A stretch of 64,000 nt of DNA from Erodium maritimum (lineage: Eukaryota > Streptophyta > Magnoliopsida > Geraniales > Geraniaceae): assembly GCA_963921825.1 (NCBI GenBank), contig OY997592.1:54642336-54706335 (forward strand), read 5' to 3'. This document shows positions 1-11,440 of this stretch, one piece after another. Both the position numbers and the translations under genes were made by a program. The notes below the pieces were generated by a model. That model did no database searches. It was not told the origin of the DNA and saw only the letters and a list, made by a program, of their open reading frames with translations. Each line of letters begins with the position of its first letter. Position 1 is the stretch's first letter.

Positions 1-305
1 GGGAATAAAAGGAGTGGAAGAGAAGAGTTAGGGCTTGCACGACTTCCAAGGGGCGTTTCTGTTCGGGCCCAGTAAGCGACACGGAACGTGTGATGTTCCA
101 GCCCAACCTGAAGCCCGGTCCGTTCTTCCAACCGGCCCGTTTCATAACATGTTCCGTGCTGTCAAACGGCCCTTCTGGTCACACTTGGCGGGCTTGATTC
201 CGACCCGGTTAGTCACCCGGTCCGTATGTCTCAGAGGATCCAAACATTGGCGTTTGCTTCTCTTTTCTCCTTTAGACCCCAAATCCTGGTACCTGCAGTG
301 ATAGA
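1..305 (-). repeat. Partial 3' LTR of an Athila-like Ty3/gypsy element (cut by window start)
   Basis: This GC-rich stretch lies just beyond the 3' end of the gypsy pol, where the 3' LTR should be. It shares motifs with the right-hand LTR (an ACGGAACGTG-like core and a TCAGAGGATCC core), but the two are clearly not near-identical over the visible part. The segment beyond it (about 310-422) is the usual short 3' untranslated region. The inner LTR border near 295-305 is approximate because I saw no clear polypurine tract. The two flanking LTRs may come from different subfamilies, so pairing them as one element is inference. Confidence 0.5.
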
Positions 306-422
306 TATCCTTAATCAGATCAACAAAAACACAATAAATACATATACAAACCTCGGGTTGCCTCCCGAGAAGCGCCTTTGTTTAAAGTCGTTGGCTCGAC
401 TTAAAGGCGGCCTAGGCCGCCT

Positions 423-1569
423 CTACACCTCAACTTCAGGCTCTTGTAGGAAAAATACTTCCTGATTCTCAATCATACCACCGTAGTAGTGCTTGATTCT
501 ATGCCCATTCACTAAAAATGGGCCCCTTTACCATCGGTGATCTCGACGGTTCACTTAGAGAGAACCCTCAATACCCGAAAAGGCCCACTCCACTTTGAAA
601 CGAGCTTACCGGCTATGAGCTTAAGCTTAGAATTATAGAGCAAAACCCGGTCTCCTTCTTTAAATTCTCTGGGATTGATGTTCTTGTCATGCCATGCCTT
701 TGTCCTCTCCTTGTATAGTGCGACATTGTGATAGGCTTGAGATCGGAATTCCTCCAATTCATTTATCTGCACTACTCTATTCAAACTACAAGCTAGGGGA
801 TCAAAGTTAAGAAATTTAATTGCCCAAAAAGCCTTATGTTCTAATTCAACAGGTAAATGAAAAGATTTCCATACACAAGCCTATAAGGTGAACAACCAAT
901 AGGGGTTTTAAATGCAGTTCTGTAAGCCCAGAGAGCATCATCAAGCTTGGAAGACCAATCCTTCCTAGATGCATTGGCGGTCTTTTCCAAGATGCTCTTT
1001 AGTTCCCTATTGGTCACTTCTACTTGACCACTAGTTTGGGGATGATAGGGTGTGGCCAGTCGATGGTGGACTCCATAGCTAGCTAAAAGTTTCCAAAAAT
1101 ATTTGTTGCAAAAGTGTTTTCCACCATCACTAGTTATTGCCCTAGGTACACCAAACCGGGAAAAAATATTTTTCTTTAAAAAGGCTAATACCGGTTTATG
1201 GTCATTTGTGGGCAGGGCCACTGCTTCTGCCCATTTGGATACATAATCCACAGCCACCAGAATGTATTCATTACTATTCGAGCGTGGAAAAGGTTTCATA
1301 AAATCAATTCCCCAAAGGTCAAATAATTCTACCTCAAGAGAGAAGTTCATTGGCATCTCCTGCCTCCTAGATATATTACCTGTGCGCTGGCATCGATCAC
1401 AGCATTTGACATATACATAGGCATCATGAAAGAGTGTAGGCCAATAGAAACCTGACTGAAGCACCTTACGAGCTGTTCTGGCAGGACCAAAATGCCCTCC
1501 TACTTCTTCCCCATGACAGTGGAAGAGGATCTCTTGGATTGCAGAGTCGGGTACACACCTCCTTATCAT
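423..1569 (-). pseudogene. Athila-like gypsy integrase (pol 3' part), interrupted
   Basis: This is the integrase of the element, which inserts the cDNA copy into the genome. Read on minus, it starts with an IRRCVP motif and continues with the zinc-binding HHCC region ([11 protein letters not shown] and CCDRCQ). The DDE core follows: D in [11 protein letters not shown] in ITSDGGKHF, and E in the [12 protein letters not shown] segment. It reads through YGNLF to about position 841, breaks, resumes near 784 with the C-terminal GPFRVLRV segment and ends with a GPFLVNG-type tail and a stop near 423. At least one frameshift or stop lies between 784 and 841. Its 5' end is abnormal: it is fused to a piece of LTR (1574-1691) instead of running on from RNase H. 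No env-like ORF lies between it and the LTR. Confidence 0.9.
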
Positions 1570-1573
1570 TAAC

Positions 1574-1692
1574 TTGACGCCCTGAGAATTAACTCACAAA
1601 AAGGGCGCGGCAAGCGCACCGGTCGTCAAGTAGTATTTCGGTTTTAAGTTCGGTTATCGTACCCAAGGGAGCAGTAACACAGTCACTCGATT
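1574..1692 (-). repeat. Ectopic LTR-end fragment inside pol
   Basis: About 118 bp, matching the inner end of the LTR at 9324-9441 with only about two mismatches. It also includes the few bases between LTR and primer-binding site (reading TTAATG on minus). It sits exactly where the RNase H-integrase linker should be, in the same orientation as pol. The pol linker bases are missing and the reading frame is broken. Confidence 0.88.
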
Positions 1693-2096
1693 TATAATCT
1701 TTTGCATCATGTATAAATTTCTTTTTCTGGTGGGATGTTAGATCCCCGGGTACCATCCCTGAAACCAAATAATTTGCAAAATGTGCAAACCATGGGGCTT
1801 TTTGGTCATCTACTTTATAGAGGTGTTCATCAGGGAACTCCTCATTCATATGCATGTTAGTGTTTTCGTAAGGATTCTCAATCCTAGATAGGTGATCAGC
1901 AACTACATTTTCTACCCCTTTCTTATCCTTAATTTCTAAATCAAATTCCTGCAACAAAAGAATCCATCGCAGTAATCTAGGTTTAGCATCTTTTTTACTC
2001 AGCAAATATTTCAGGGCAACATGATCAGTATATACTATTACCTTAGACAAGATTAGATAGGAATGAAAATTTTCACATGCAAATACTACAGCAAGT
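1692..2096 (-). pseudogene. Athila-like gypsy RNase H (pol middle part)
   Basis: This segment degrades the RNA strand during reverse transcription. The reading frame resumes after a nonsense codon at 2096-2098, which directly follows the NYATTEK motif of the upstream ORF; the next residues would be the LLAVVFA segment. [22 protein letters not shown] and [11 protein letters not shown] are typical gypsy RNase H motifs. The frame ends inside the ectopic LTR fragment (ORF stop at 1589), so the protein runs into non-native residues after FIHDAKDY. Confidence 0.9.
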
Positions 2097-2098
2097 AA

Positions 2099-3295
2099 TT
2101 ATTTTTCAGTTGTAGCGTAATTTACTTGAGCTTCATTCAGTACTCTACTAGCGTAGTAAATTGTATGGAATACCTTGTCTTTTCTCTGTCCTAGGACAGC
2201 CCCAACAGCTAGATCACTAGCATCACACATGAGTTCGAAAGATAGAGACCAATCGGGGCTTACCATAACAGGTGCATTTACTAACTTCTCTTTAAGAGTT
2301 TTAAAAGTAGTTAGACAAGCATCATCAAATACAAAAGGAACATCTTTAACAAGTAAATTACTTAGTGGTTTAGATAGTTCTGAAAATTCCTTTATGAATC
2401 TACGATAAAAGCCTGCATGTCCTAAAAAGCTCCTAACTCGTTTTACTGAATTAGGCGGAGGTAATTTCCCAATTACATCCACCTTAGCTGTGTCTACCTC
2501 AATCCCTTTTGAGGAGATTTTATGTCCTAAGACTATTCCCTGTGTAACCATGAAATGACATTTTTCCCAATTAAGCACCAGATTTGATTCCTCACACCTC
2601 GTTAATACATCATCTAAATTACTTAAGCAGTTGTCATATGAGGAACCAAACAAAGAAAAATCATCAATGAACACTTCTAGATATGTGCCGACCATGTCAT
2701 GAAATATTGCAAGAATGCATCTTTGAAATGTAGCGGGAGCATTGCATAAACCAAAAGGCATTCTCCTATATGCAAATGTACCATAAGGACAAGTAAACGT
2801 AGTTTTCTCTTGGTCTTTAGGGTCTATGGCAATTTGATTATACCCGCTATAACCATCTAAAAAGCAATAATAGTCATGTCCTGCTAATCTCTCTAACATT
2901 TGATCGATAAAAGGTAGGGGAAAATGGTCCTTACGGGTGGCATCATTTAATTTCCTATAATCAATGCATACTCTCCATCCTGTAATGGTCCTAGTTGGGA
3001 TTAATTCATTGTTATCGTTTTTTACTACTGTAATTCCCCACTTTTTAGGCACACACTGAACTGGACTATCCCATGCACTACCAGAAATAGGATAGATGAT
3101 ACCTGCATCTAGGAGCTTGATTACCTCCTTTTTCACTACTTCTTGCATTAGCGGGTTTAGTCTTCTTTGCGGCTGCACACTCTGCTTGTAATCATCTTCC
3201 ATGAGTATCTTGTGCATGCAAACGGCTGGACTTATCCCTTGGATGTCTGCAATGGTCCATCCAAATGCCTTTTTATGCCCCTTCAGAACTCTCAC
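2099..3295 (-). pseudogene. Athila-like gypsy reverse transcriptase
   Basis: A 398-residue open segment holding the full reverse transcriptase palm and fingers. Landmarks in order are GISPAVCMHKI, GWRVCIDYRKLN, HFPLPFIDQMLERLAG, FLDGYSGYNQI, the MPFGLCNAP motif and the active site VFIDDFSLFG, followed by the connection segment GHAGFYRRFI and the start of RNase H (MCDASDLAVGAVLGQ). The Athila lineage is recognised from the PTRTITGWRVCIDYRKLN block. Catalytic aspartates are present. The ORF stops at NYATTEK through a nonsense codon. Upstream it is joined by a frameshift near 3292-3300 to the protease-RT linker. Not functional as a polyprotein. Confidence 0.95.
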
Positions 3296-4615
3296 GGCTT
3301 TTCTTCCCGTAGAGGTGACAATGCAGCAGAAATTATTACAGGTAAAGTGTTATTGTCATTTAAAAATACATAATTAAGAGACTCAGGAAGGGTTTTCAAT
3401 TCAAGTTCTGGGCCTTGTTCTATGGAGGGCTTCAACTTTGGCCCCGAAGTTGCTTCGAATGTGATAAACTTGGGGATTTTACGAGTGTTCCAAGGTGGAC
3501 AAGCCTCCAACATCTGGACCTTCCTGTGAAGATACACACAGTTCATCAATACTGTCTACTAAACATGCCTCAAGAGGAGTCTCAAATTCACACATATTAA
3601 AGTTCTCTTGAATAACATGATCATAAGCATCGATTCGAAAACATGTATTATCAAGACTAACATGTTTCATAGATTTAAACACATTCTAGACTACTTCTTC
3701 CTGACCATATCTCAAGGTCAACTTTCCTTGTTCCACATCTATAAGGGCTCGAGCTGTGGCCAAAAATGGCCTACCCAAAATTAGAGGAATCTCATAGTCC
3801 TAAGCCATATCCAAGATTATAAAATCAGCAGGAAATATGAATTTGCCTACTTTGACTAACACATCCTCAATAATACCTCTTGGATATTTTATAGATCTAT
3901 CTGGTAGTTGTAAGGTTATTGATGTTGGTATATGTTCCTCTCCTAATCCCAATTTCTTAAAGACGGACAAGGGCATTAAATATATGCTTGATCCTAAGTC
4001 ACATAAGGCTCTAGCAAAAGATATTTTCCCCATCTCACTTGGCAAGGTGAAACTACCTGGGTCCTTAAGCTTAGGGGGTAACTTATTGAGTAGTACTGCA
4101 GAACATTCTTCACTAAGATTCACTGTTTCATGTTCCCCTAATTTTCTCTTGTTAGTAATGATATCTTTAAGAAATTTAGCATAAATTGGCATACTCTGTA
4201 TAGCATCAAGAAAAGGTATGTTGATTTCTAACTTCCTAAACATGTTCAGAAATTTAGAATATTGCTTATCTAATTTATTTTTCTTGCACACAGAGGGAAA
4301 ATGAAGAGGTGGAGTCCTCGTTTCTATCTCAACCAAGGACTCCCTTACCTTCTTACCTTTGGCGGGCCTTTGATCCTCAGTAGACTCTGAGCTTTCATTC
4401 TGCTCCAGTTCCTCAACATTGTCTTCTTGCTCTGGAGTCTTTGCTACCTCTGGTTCCTCTTCTGCCACAGGTCCTTCTAGGTGCTTCCCAGACCTCAAAG
4501 CTATTGCATGAGCTCCTTCCCGAGGATTCTTCTCTGTATTGCTGGGTAGGCTTCCAGGTGCTCTCGTATGCATAGCTTGGGACAATTGCCCAACCTGAGT
4601 CTTGGAAACTAGCAC
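3292..4615 (-). pseudogene. Athila-like gypsy protease and protease-RT linker
   Basis: The 271-residue minus-strand segment at 3800-4615 starts in the charged C-terminal part of gag and contains the aspartic protease. ALCDLGSS is the active-site triad region (DLG in place of DTG/DSG is usual in Athila), followed by IYLMPLSVFKKLGL and FIILDMA. It stops at 3800. The linker then reads in other frames (3479-3682 and 3292-3549), the last ending in the TLPVIISAALSP segment that normally precedes HKKAFGW of RT. Several stops and frameshifts show a decayed polyprotein. Confidence 0.85.
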
Positions 4616-5718
4616 TGGTCATCTTTTTCTCCTCCTCGTCTCTCCTTTTCTCTTCTTCGTCTTTCTTATTCTTTTCTTCGAATTGAGTCAAAAGTGATAG
4701 CATCATCTTTTCCATTCTTGAGGTAGACTCTTGGGAATTGGCATTCTGGGCATTCTGTTGATAGTGCTGATTTTGGTTCCTCTGTTGATAACCATGCCCT
4801 TGAGATCTTTGTGGATAACCAGGGGGATTTGAATTCTGTCCCTGAGGTTTCCATGAGAAATTGGGATGGTTCTTCCACCGTGAATTATAAGTGGACGAGT
4901 ATGGGTCATTTATCAACGGATCAATCTTGGCCTTGGACATGCCCTCCAAGTAGTTTGTAGTTTCCTCCTGCAATGGATCGTTCATTTGATCGAATTGACC
5001 GAACTGCCTTTGTATATGATCCACCTTTTGTGTCATGATTTGCATCTGTTCCATCATCTTGTGCATAATCGAGGAGTCTACTGCATTGACTGTGCTTTGA
5101 ACCACTCCTCTCTCAGAGTGCCATCAAATTTAGGAGTTTGACAGTTTCTTCTGGTGTTCTTTGTACAAAAGACCCACTCGCTGCAGAGTCCAACTGAGCT
5201 TGACTTCCTGGATTCAATCCTGCATAGAAAGTCTACATATATAACCATAAGGGGATGCCATGATGGGGACATTGCCTCAGGTAACCTTAGAACCTTTCCC
5301 ATGCCTCAACCAGTGACTCATCACCTTGTTGTTTGAATGAATTAATTGATGCTCTGAGCTGCACTGTTTTCTTTGGAGGAAAGTATTGGTTCAGAAATAG
5401 GGTTGCCAGCTGATCCCAGGTTCTGATGGTTCCTATTGGAAAGGATCTTAACAAATGACTCGCTTTATCTTTCAATGAGAAAGGAAAAGCTAGGATCCGT
5501 ATTGTCTCTTCTGTGACTCCATTTGTCTTGAATGTAGCGCAGATCTATGAAAATGTTATCAGATGGCCCAGAGTATCCTCGTGTGCATTCCCATGAAACG
5601 GGTCACTCTTTAGTAGATGCAAGAGTGAGCTATCAATCTTGAATTGATTGGCTGCAATTGTTGGGGTTGCAATACTTGATCCACCCCAAATAGAGAAGGG
5701 GGTACCGTACTCCATCAG
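4413..5718 (-). pseudogene. Athila-like gypsy gag, main part
   Basis: Gag forms the virus-like particle. On minus, the capsid part reads from about 5718 (MEYGTPFSIWGG) through FPFSLKDKASHLLRSFP and TWDQLATLFLNQYFPP to LVEAWERF near 5287, with an in-frame stop near 5540. Frames change at about 5290 and 5100. The 230-residue piece 4413-5105 holds a Gln/Asn-rich segment (QQRNQNQHYQQNAQN) and a highly charged Glu/Lys coiled-coil-like stretch. The N-terminal part of the same gag is on the far side of the solo LTR at 5719-8952. Confidence 0.85.
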
Positions 5719-8700
5719 TGTCACGCCCCAATTTCAGTAAACCGAACTCAAGACGTGAACTTTTAAAACGATAAAATATTTTGAAACCTTTTACATTAAA
5801 TCACTTTAAGATCACCGTTTGTTCAACAAAATAATATTTACAACTTAAAACACGTCCCAACAAGTGGAAAAAAGTGTGGTATCCGTCGCTAGACTCAAAA
5901 TAAACCCAGAATCCCGCTCCCAGCTCTTCAAGCTTCGGAAGCTCACCTAGTCCAACCTGCGACCGGTACCTGTAGGAAAAGCAGCTAGGGGTGAACGTTC
6001 GCTCACCACCACGGATAACAGACTGACTACGACATAATTAGCAGACAATGCCGGTAACACCAACAACCAACTCAACACCGGGAACACCATCCCCAACTCA
6101 AGTAACCCGACCGACACACACACACTTTGCGCGTGGGGCTAGGCTCGAGCCTGCCCCACGCGCTTTGCCGATCCCTGTCAGGCTCCAGGCGGTCGACATG
6201 TTGGCGATATATACAGCGCTGCTTTTCCGATAGCTAGTCGGAAGGGGAGCTGCCCTCTCATCGCCTAAAAACGCTCACAACCTCCCGAGACTCGAACTCG
6301 GTCAGGCTAGCCAAAGAACGCTCGCAACTTCCTGAGACTCGAACTCGGTCAAGCCAACCAAAGAACGCTCGCAACCTCCCGAGACTCGAACTCGGTCACG
6401 CCAGCCAAAGAACACTCGCAACTTACCGATCCCTGTCAGGTAAGCCAGCCAAATTCCACACCACTTCCCGACACACAGTCGGGTCACTAACCTCGGGCAA
6501 GCACAATCACAATCACAAGAAAAGTTCAACAAGCAGCAACAACACAGGTTCAACACTCCACAGGCACTCATGGCCACCCAAGACACCAACAGTAAAACAC
6601 GGATTCAACAACCCCACGGGCATCCACGACCTCCCAAGACACACCAACCATAACTCACGGGCTCAACAACCCCACGGGCACTCACGGCCTCCCAAGACAC
6701 ACCAACCATAACTCACGGGCTCAACAACCCCACGGGCACTCATGGCCACCCAAGACACACCAACCATAACTCACGGGCTCAACAACCCCACGGGCACTCA
6801 CGGCCACCCAAGACACACCAACAGTAACTCACGGGATCAACAACCCCACGGCACTCATGGCCACCCAAGACACTCCAACAGTAACTCACGGGCTCAACAA
6901 CCCCACGGCACTCACGGCCACCCAAGACACACCAACAGTAACTCACGGGCTCAACAACCCCACGGCACTCACGGCTACCCAAGACACACCAACAGTAACT
7001 CACGGGCTCAACAACCCCACGACACTCACGGCCACCCAAGACACACCAACAGTAACTCACGGGCTCAACAACCCCTCGGCACTCACGGCCACCCAGACAC
7101 AACAGTAAAACACGGGCTCTCATGGCCACCCAAGACACAACAGTAAAACACGGGCTCTCATGGCCACCCAAGACGCAAAATACACAATCAACCTCCGACA
7201 TAACCAATGCCTCCAACAGTCCTAATATCAACAGTTTCACAAACAACCTCCGGGCATGGTCATATGCCTCCAGTACTCCTAATCTCGATAAGTTCGCAAT
7301 CAACCTCCGGGCATGGTCATATGCCTCCAGTAATTCTAATAACGCTAAGTTCTCTGCTCCTACGACACTACTAAGTGTCACATGCATTTCCAATATTCGC
7401 TACGTTCCCGTATCATGCCTTTCTAATATTCATAAACCTACTTAACCCACGACACCCCGGTGTCACATGCAATTCTACTGTTAACTTTCCCTAGTCAGGG
7501 CCGAGATCCGGCTACTTTTCCCTACCTCGTATGCTTTCTCCAAAAGCGCACAATCAAGCTCCGGCGTGATCTCGGTCACTCGCCTAGCTTTCCCTTTCCT
7601 CTGTCAGCGGCACGATCTAAAAGAACACAATTTTAAACGCTTTTAAGCTTGCAGGCATAAACTGAATTTTAATAAACCTGACGCCCAAAAGTAACCCCGA
7701 CAATGTCGATCACTCCCAAACTTCCCAATTACTCGACATTGTCGATATTGGACCCGGAAAGGCCCGATTCGCCCGACATGGCGAATCTGCCCGGGTTTTG
7801 AAAACGCCCTTCCGGGGCTCCGAAAATTCCCGTTTTCGTTTCTACGATTTTAGAATAATTCAAGGGTTCATATGCACTCGACGGAATCGAATTCCGACTT
7901 CCGAGTCATTTAATTAACGTTTAAAGTTTCTAAACCCGATAAATATAACTTTTCCAATTTAATTCCAAATTTCGATTCGGTTATAGATAAATGATCCGGG
8001 GAACGTTCTAAACCACCCGAACACTAAACCCGAGCACCCGAGCATGTGGGCCCCACATGGCCACAATGGGGAAAATTTCCTTTTCGCCCCAAAACGTTCC
8101 TAACGAACTCCAAACCTCAACCAATCATCTTTAAACCAAACTTAAACAAAACCCAACCATATTTGAATCGTTTAAACTCAAAACCTAAAATTCGAACTTT
8201 CTAAAACGAAAATCGGTTAGGTGCTCACCGTAGAGAATGACGGTGTGAACTCGATTCTTCTATCGTTGAGACGATCCACCGGTCGGATGATCGAGAAACG
8301 TCACAAATTCCCCAAGCCTCTTCTCTTTTCTCTCCTTTTCTCCTAACTCATTTTCTCTCTCTAAAACCTACCCTTTTCTTCTTCTTTTTTTTGAAATGGA
8401 CGTGTATCATCTTATTTTCCTTTTGTTTTATTAAAAAAACTAACACTTTAAAAAGCAAAACTAACCATCAAGTCTTGTCTTGTCTTGTCCCAAAACCTAA
8501 CACCACCACTTGTTTGACAAGTGGCAAGGTGGGTCCCACACCTTTTTTGGAAAATATCTACTACGTATTTTCCAATCAGATTCGCGAAATTCGGACGTTT
8601 CGGGCCCCGAACGGGCACTTTTTCCAAGAAATTACGAAACTTGACGGGCTACAAGGAAACGGCTCAACTAAGACCGCTGCGACGACGGCTAAGCTTTTTG

Positions 8701-8952
8701 GACCCAAAACGGTCCTCGAATGGACCAAAACGTCGCCCGGTTGACTTTTCCAGCGAAAAGTCAACATTTCCCAAATTGGTCAGAGAGTTGCCCTGAGTCC
8801 CCCGGAACTCACTTTGGTCGATATCGGGGTCAACTTACGTCCGGTATGACCCTCGGAGTCAATTTTAGGTTTAATTAAGTGCCTGACCAAAAAATTTAAA
8901 TTTTCCTGTTTTTCGCAGGTTTGACTGGCGTTGACCGGGAGTGGTTATTACA
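5719..8952 (-). mobile_element. Solo LTR 1 (3234 bp), inserted in gypsy gag
   Basis: Begins TGTCACGCCCC and ends GGTTATTACA on plus, with a perfect 5-bp target duplication ATCAG at 5714-5718 and 8953-8957. TG...CA ends, a 5-bp duplication and no coding interior make it a solo LTR left after LTR-LTR recombination. Long LTRs with these ends are usual in plant Tekay/Del-type chromoviruses; that placement, and the minus orientation (TGTAA...TGACA reading), are inference. Inside are a palindrome (6129-6163), a tandem array (about 6560-7170), conserved hairpins (7698-7787) and a pyrimidine-rich block (about 8320-8395). Confidence 0.9.
6560..7170. repeat. Tandem repeat array in solo LTR 1, unit about 55-57 bp
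   Basis: About ten imperfect copies of a unit containing GGGCTCAACAACCCCACGGG, then CACTCATGGCCACCCAAGAC. It is followed at about 7185-7345 by two to three copies of a second unit containing GGGCATGGTCATATGCCTCC. Long ORFs across the array on both strands (6742-7146, 6779-7393) are repeats being open by chance. Confidence 0.9.
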
Positions 8953-9224
8953 ATCAGCACCCTTTGTCTTGGTGCTGCTTCAATCACAGGTAGATTGTTT
9001 CCTTGCTGCCCAAAGAGTGCTTGTTGATTCCTACCAGGAGGTTGTGGCGTGTGTTGATCTGTGCCATCTTGCCTCAACTGATTGATCAGGTCATTCGGGT
9101 CGTTCCCAGGTGGGAGGTTCATTGTGGCTGCTTTCCTCTCCCTTCTCAATAGCCTAACGTTCCTCTCAACCTCTTCAAGATCTGCAGTAAATAGGCTCGG
9201 AGATTGGTGAGATCGCAAGTGCAC
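8953..9224 (-). pseudogene. Athila-like gypsy gag, N-terminal part
   Basis: On minus this reads HLRSHQSPSLFTADLEEVERNVRLLRRERKA and NDLINQLRQDG, then breaks at the solo LTR 1 target duplication. It resumes at 5718, so gag was intact here before solo LTR 1 arrived. The open frame starts with GTG at 9224; the first ATG is in MNLPPGN at about 9122. The true start is uncertain. Confidence 0.75.
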
Positions 9225-9298
9225 TAAAACAAAATAAAAATAAAAATAAGTGAAACAAGCTCAACACAGATTAGAAATATAAAGTGTTGCCTTAGTTG

Positions 9299-9317
9299 CT
9301 CCTCGGCAACGGCGCCA
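9299..9317 (-). promoter_or_regulatory. Primer-binding site of the gypsy element
   Basis: Minus strand reads TGGCGCCGTTGCCGAGGAG, next to the LTR end after a short spacer. This resembles the TGGCGCCGTTGCCGGGGA site, complementary to the 3' end of tRNA-Asp, used by Athila elements. It primes minus-strand cDNA synthesis and fixes the inner edge of the 5' LTR at 9324. Confidence 0.85.
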
Positions 9318-9323
9318 TTAACT

Positions 9324-10640
9324 TGACGCCCTGAGAATTAACTCACAAAAAGGGCGCGGCAAGCGCATCGGTCGTCAAGTAGTATTTCGGTTTTAAGTCC
9401 GGTTATCGTACCCAAGGGAGCAGTAACACAGTCACTCGATTTATAATCTGTTATTAATATGTTTATGAGAATAGTTGGTTTTTGTTTTGAAAAATTCTAA
9501 ATAACAAGTTGTAAGCAAATTGAGATAAACTAAGAGCAAATTCAAGTGTTTGTGAAATTCAGGGGAGAAGGTGATCTAGGGCTTTAACGGGGTCACCATA
9601 TGACTATTGACTCGCAGGGGTTTGTGTTTATATGTGAAAATAAGGTAAGTCTAAAGGTAACGGAAGTTCTCTCAGCTGGTCCTAAACATTTTTCGATCGA
9701 ATTAGGTCCCTAATATAATCTGACCACCTAGTTATTTCTAATCTGGGTGTAGTGAGACATACAACATTACGATTCATGAACTCCTCTAACTTTCGGTTTA
9801 TACTCATATAGCTATTAAACTCGTGTTAACCTAACTTTTTTAGAGACTATATTTAAACCCGAGTTACATAATCCTTAGTCCTTTTATCACTCTCAGCTTT
9901 TGATTATTGAGTGCTAAAACCTATTCAACTATCAAGTGGTCAGTTTGATGAAGCATTAATTCCAAACTATGTAAACATTATCCTAAACACAAATTGCACA
10001 ATGTAACTACAAACCCATTGAATCAATTACTCATATTGCTTCCCCTAACCCTAGATCAATGGAAGCTTAGCCCATGATGGAGAAGAAGACCAAGCAAAGT
10101 GAAGAAGAAGACATATAGATAAACATTTGATACACAATACCCAAGTACGAAATGTAAAATCACAATAGTCTTCAATCCTCGCTCTAGATGCACTCTTCTT
10201 CATTCAAGCTCCAAGTCCTAGCTCCAAAGTTCTCCTTTTTGCTCCCAAAATTCGCAACTCTTGCAAATAAGTCTTCAGTTAGTATATATAGGGCACTTGA
10301 AAAACGCAGGTCTGAACCCGCGTGGCCCAGAGCGTGGCACGGAACGGGTTGCTCGCAGGCCCTCTAAGTGATACGGACCGGGTGGCTCGCCGGCCCTCTG
10401 GGTGATACGGAACGTATCACTTAGAGGATCCGGACCGAGAGCTTGGGCTCTATTTCTTCTAGGCGCCCGGTTGGCCGCGTGGAACGGGTTGCGCCCCGGC
10501 ATGGTAAGTCGCACGGAACGTGCTTCTCCCCGGCCTGGTTAGCCATATGAACCGTGTGGATCAGAGGATCCGCTCAGTCGATCCTGGTTCTCTTTGTTCG
10601 GGCTTCTGTCCTGTAGCTGCTCGGCTCATCTGTGCTGATA
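9324..10640 (-). repeat. 5' LTR of the Athila-like element (outer border approximate)
   Basis: Starts TGACGCCC next to the primer-binding site. A TATATATA box at 10283-10290, read on minus as CTATATATACT, marks the promoter, so transcription should start near 10255. The U3 part (10300-10620) is GC-rich and repeats ACGGAACG and CAGAGGATCC-type motifs. The outer end near 10640 is estimated from loss of similarity to the left LTR. A related, more diverged LTR lies at 21285. Confidence 0.7.
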
Positions 10641-11440
10641 AATACCCTTGTTTCGCTCCAATTACTCGGAAACTCTAGAGTCGTGGCTCACTGCACGAAA
10701 GAAAGAAGAAATGCATTAAACAACCAAATCCCGGGACCGAAAAGCTTAAGGTGTGGGCTTAAAAACATCGAAAACGATGCATTTTGCGTCCACATCAATG
10801 ACTATACTAAGACTAAGTATACTGTTGGTCCGAGTATGACCCTTGTGAAACACGTGTGAACGTTTTTGTTTTAAGCGAACCGCTTTGTTCTAAATTGAGA
10901 AACTGAACATGTGCGTTATCCGTGCAGCGGGTATACGACATGTCTCGCGTCTACATTCCGAGAGGCACTAGGAGTCGCCCAGTTGGGGGCCGGGGACATG
11001 TTAGTCTTAGTGCCCATAGTTCAATCCCAAATGTCCAAATGTATATATCATCGTTAGCAATAAAATTAAAGCGGCTTTATATTACTTATGTGTTGGAGTA
11101 ATATATCGATGTGTGCTCTGATCTATGCCCAGCATGCGAATAGAACCATAGATCGAGATAGATCACACTCGATGGGTCCCTAGTCAACAAAGCTTCACTA
11201 GAAGCGACTAGTATGAAAGATGGCTCTTTATGGCTTACATTCTGTTAGTCATTGGAATGGGATTCCAGAGTCTGATCATAGATATCATGTGGGACATGAT
11301 ATTGGACGACCCGCCCTGAATATGTCCCATAGATTAAGTCATGAACATATTCAGTCTCGTAGCTTGTCATGTATCCTTAGACCAAGGAGTCTTTGTGATC
11401 ACTATGTAGTCAACAACTGAGTTTGACCTGAGCCTAACGT
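10641..11440. repeat. Non-coding retrotransposon-like sequence, left half
   Basis: No credible ORF. The style (GCCCAGTTGGGGGCCGGGG, repeated GATCATAGATATCATG motifs) resembles the long non-coding LTR or leader of a plant LTR retrotransposon, but I cannot assign a family. It continues at 14869 once solo LTR 2 is removed: the flanks share AACGT and rejoin cleanly. Confidence 0.4.

Noticed and set aside
310..550. Env-like ORF of an Athila element
   Set aside because: Only the tail of integrase and a short 3' untranslated stretch lie between pol and LTR; nothing with membrane segments.
6742..7393. Long overlapping ORFs on both strands (134 and 204 codons)
   Set aside because: They translate the tandem array in solo LTR 1; the unit length keeps frames open by chance and the products are simple repeats.
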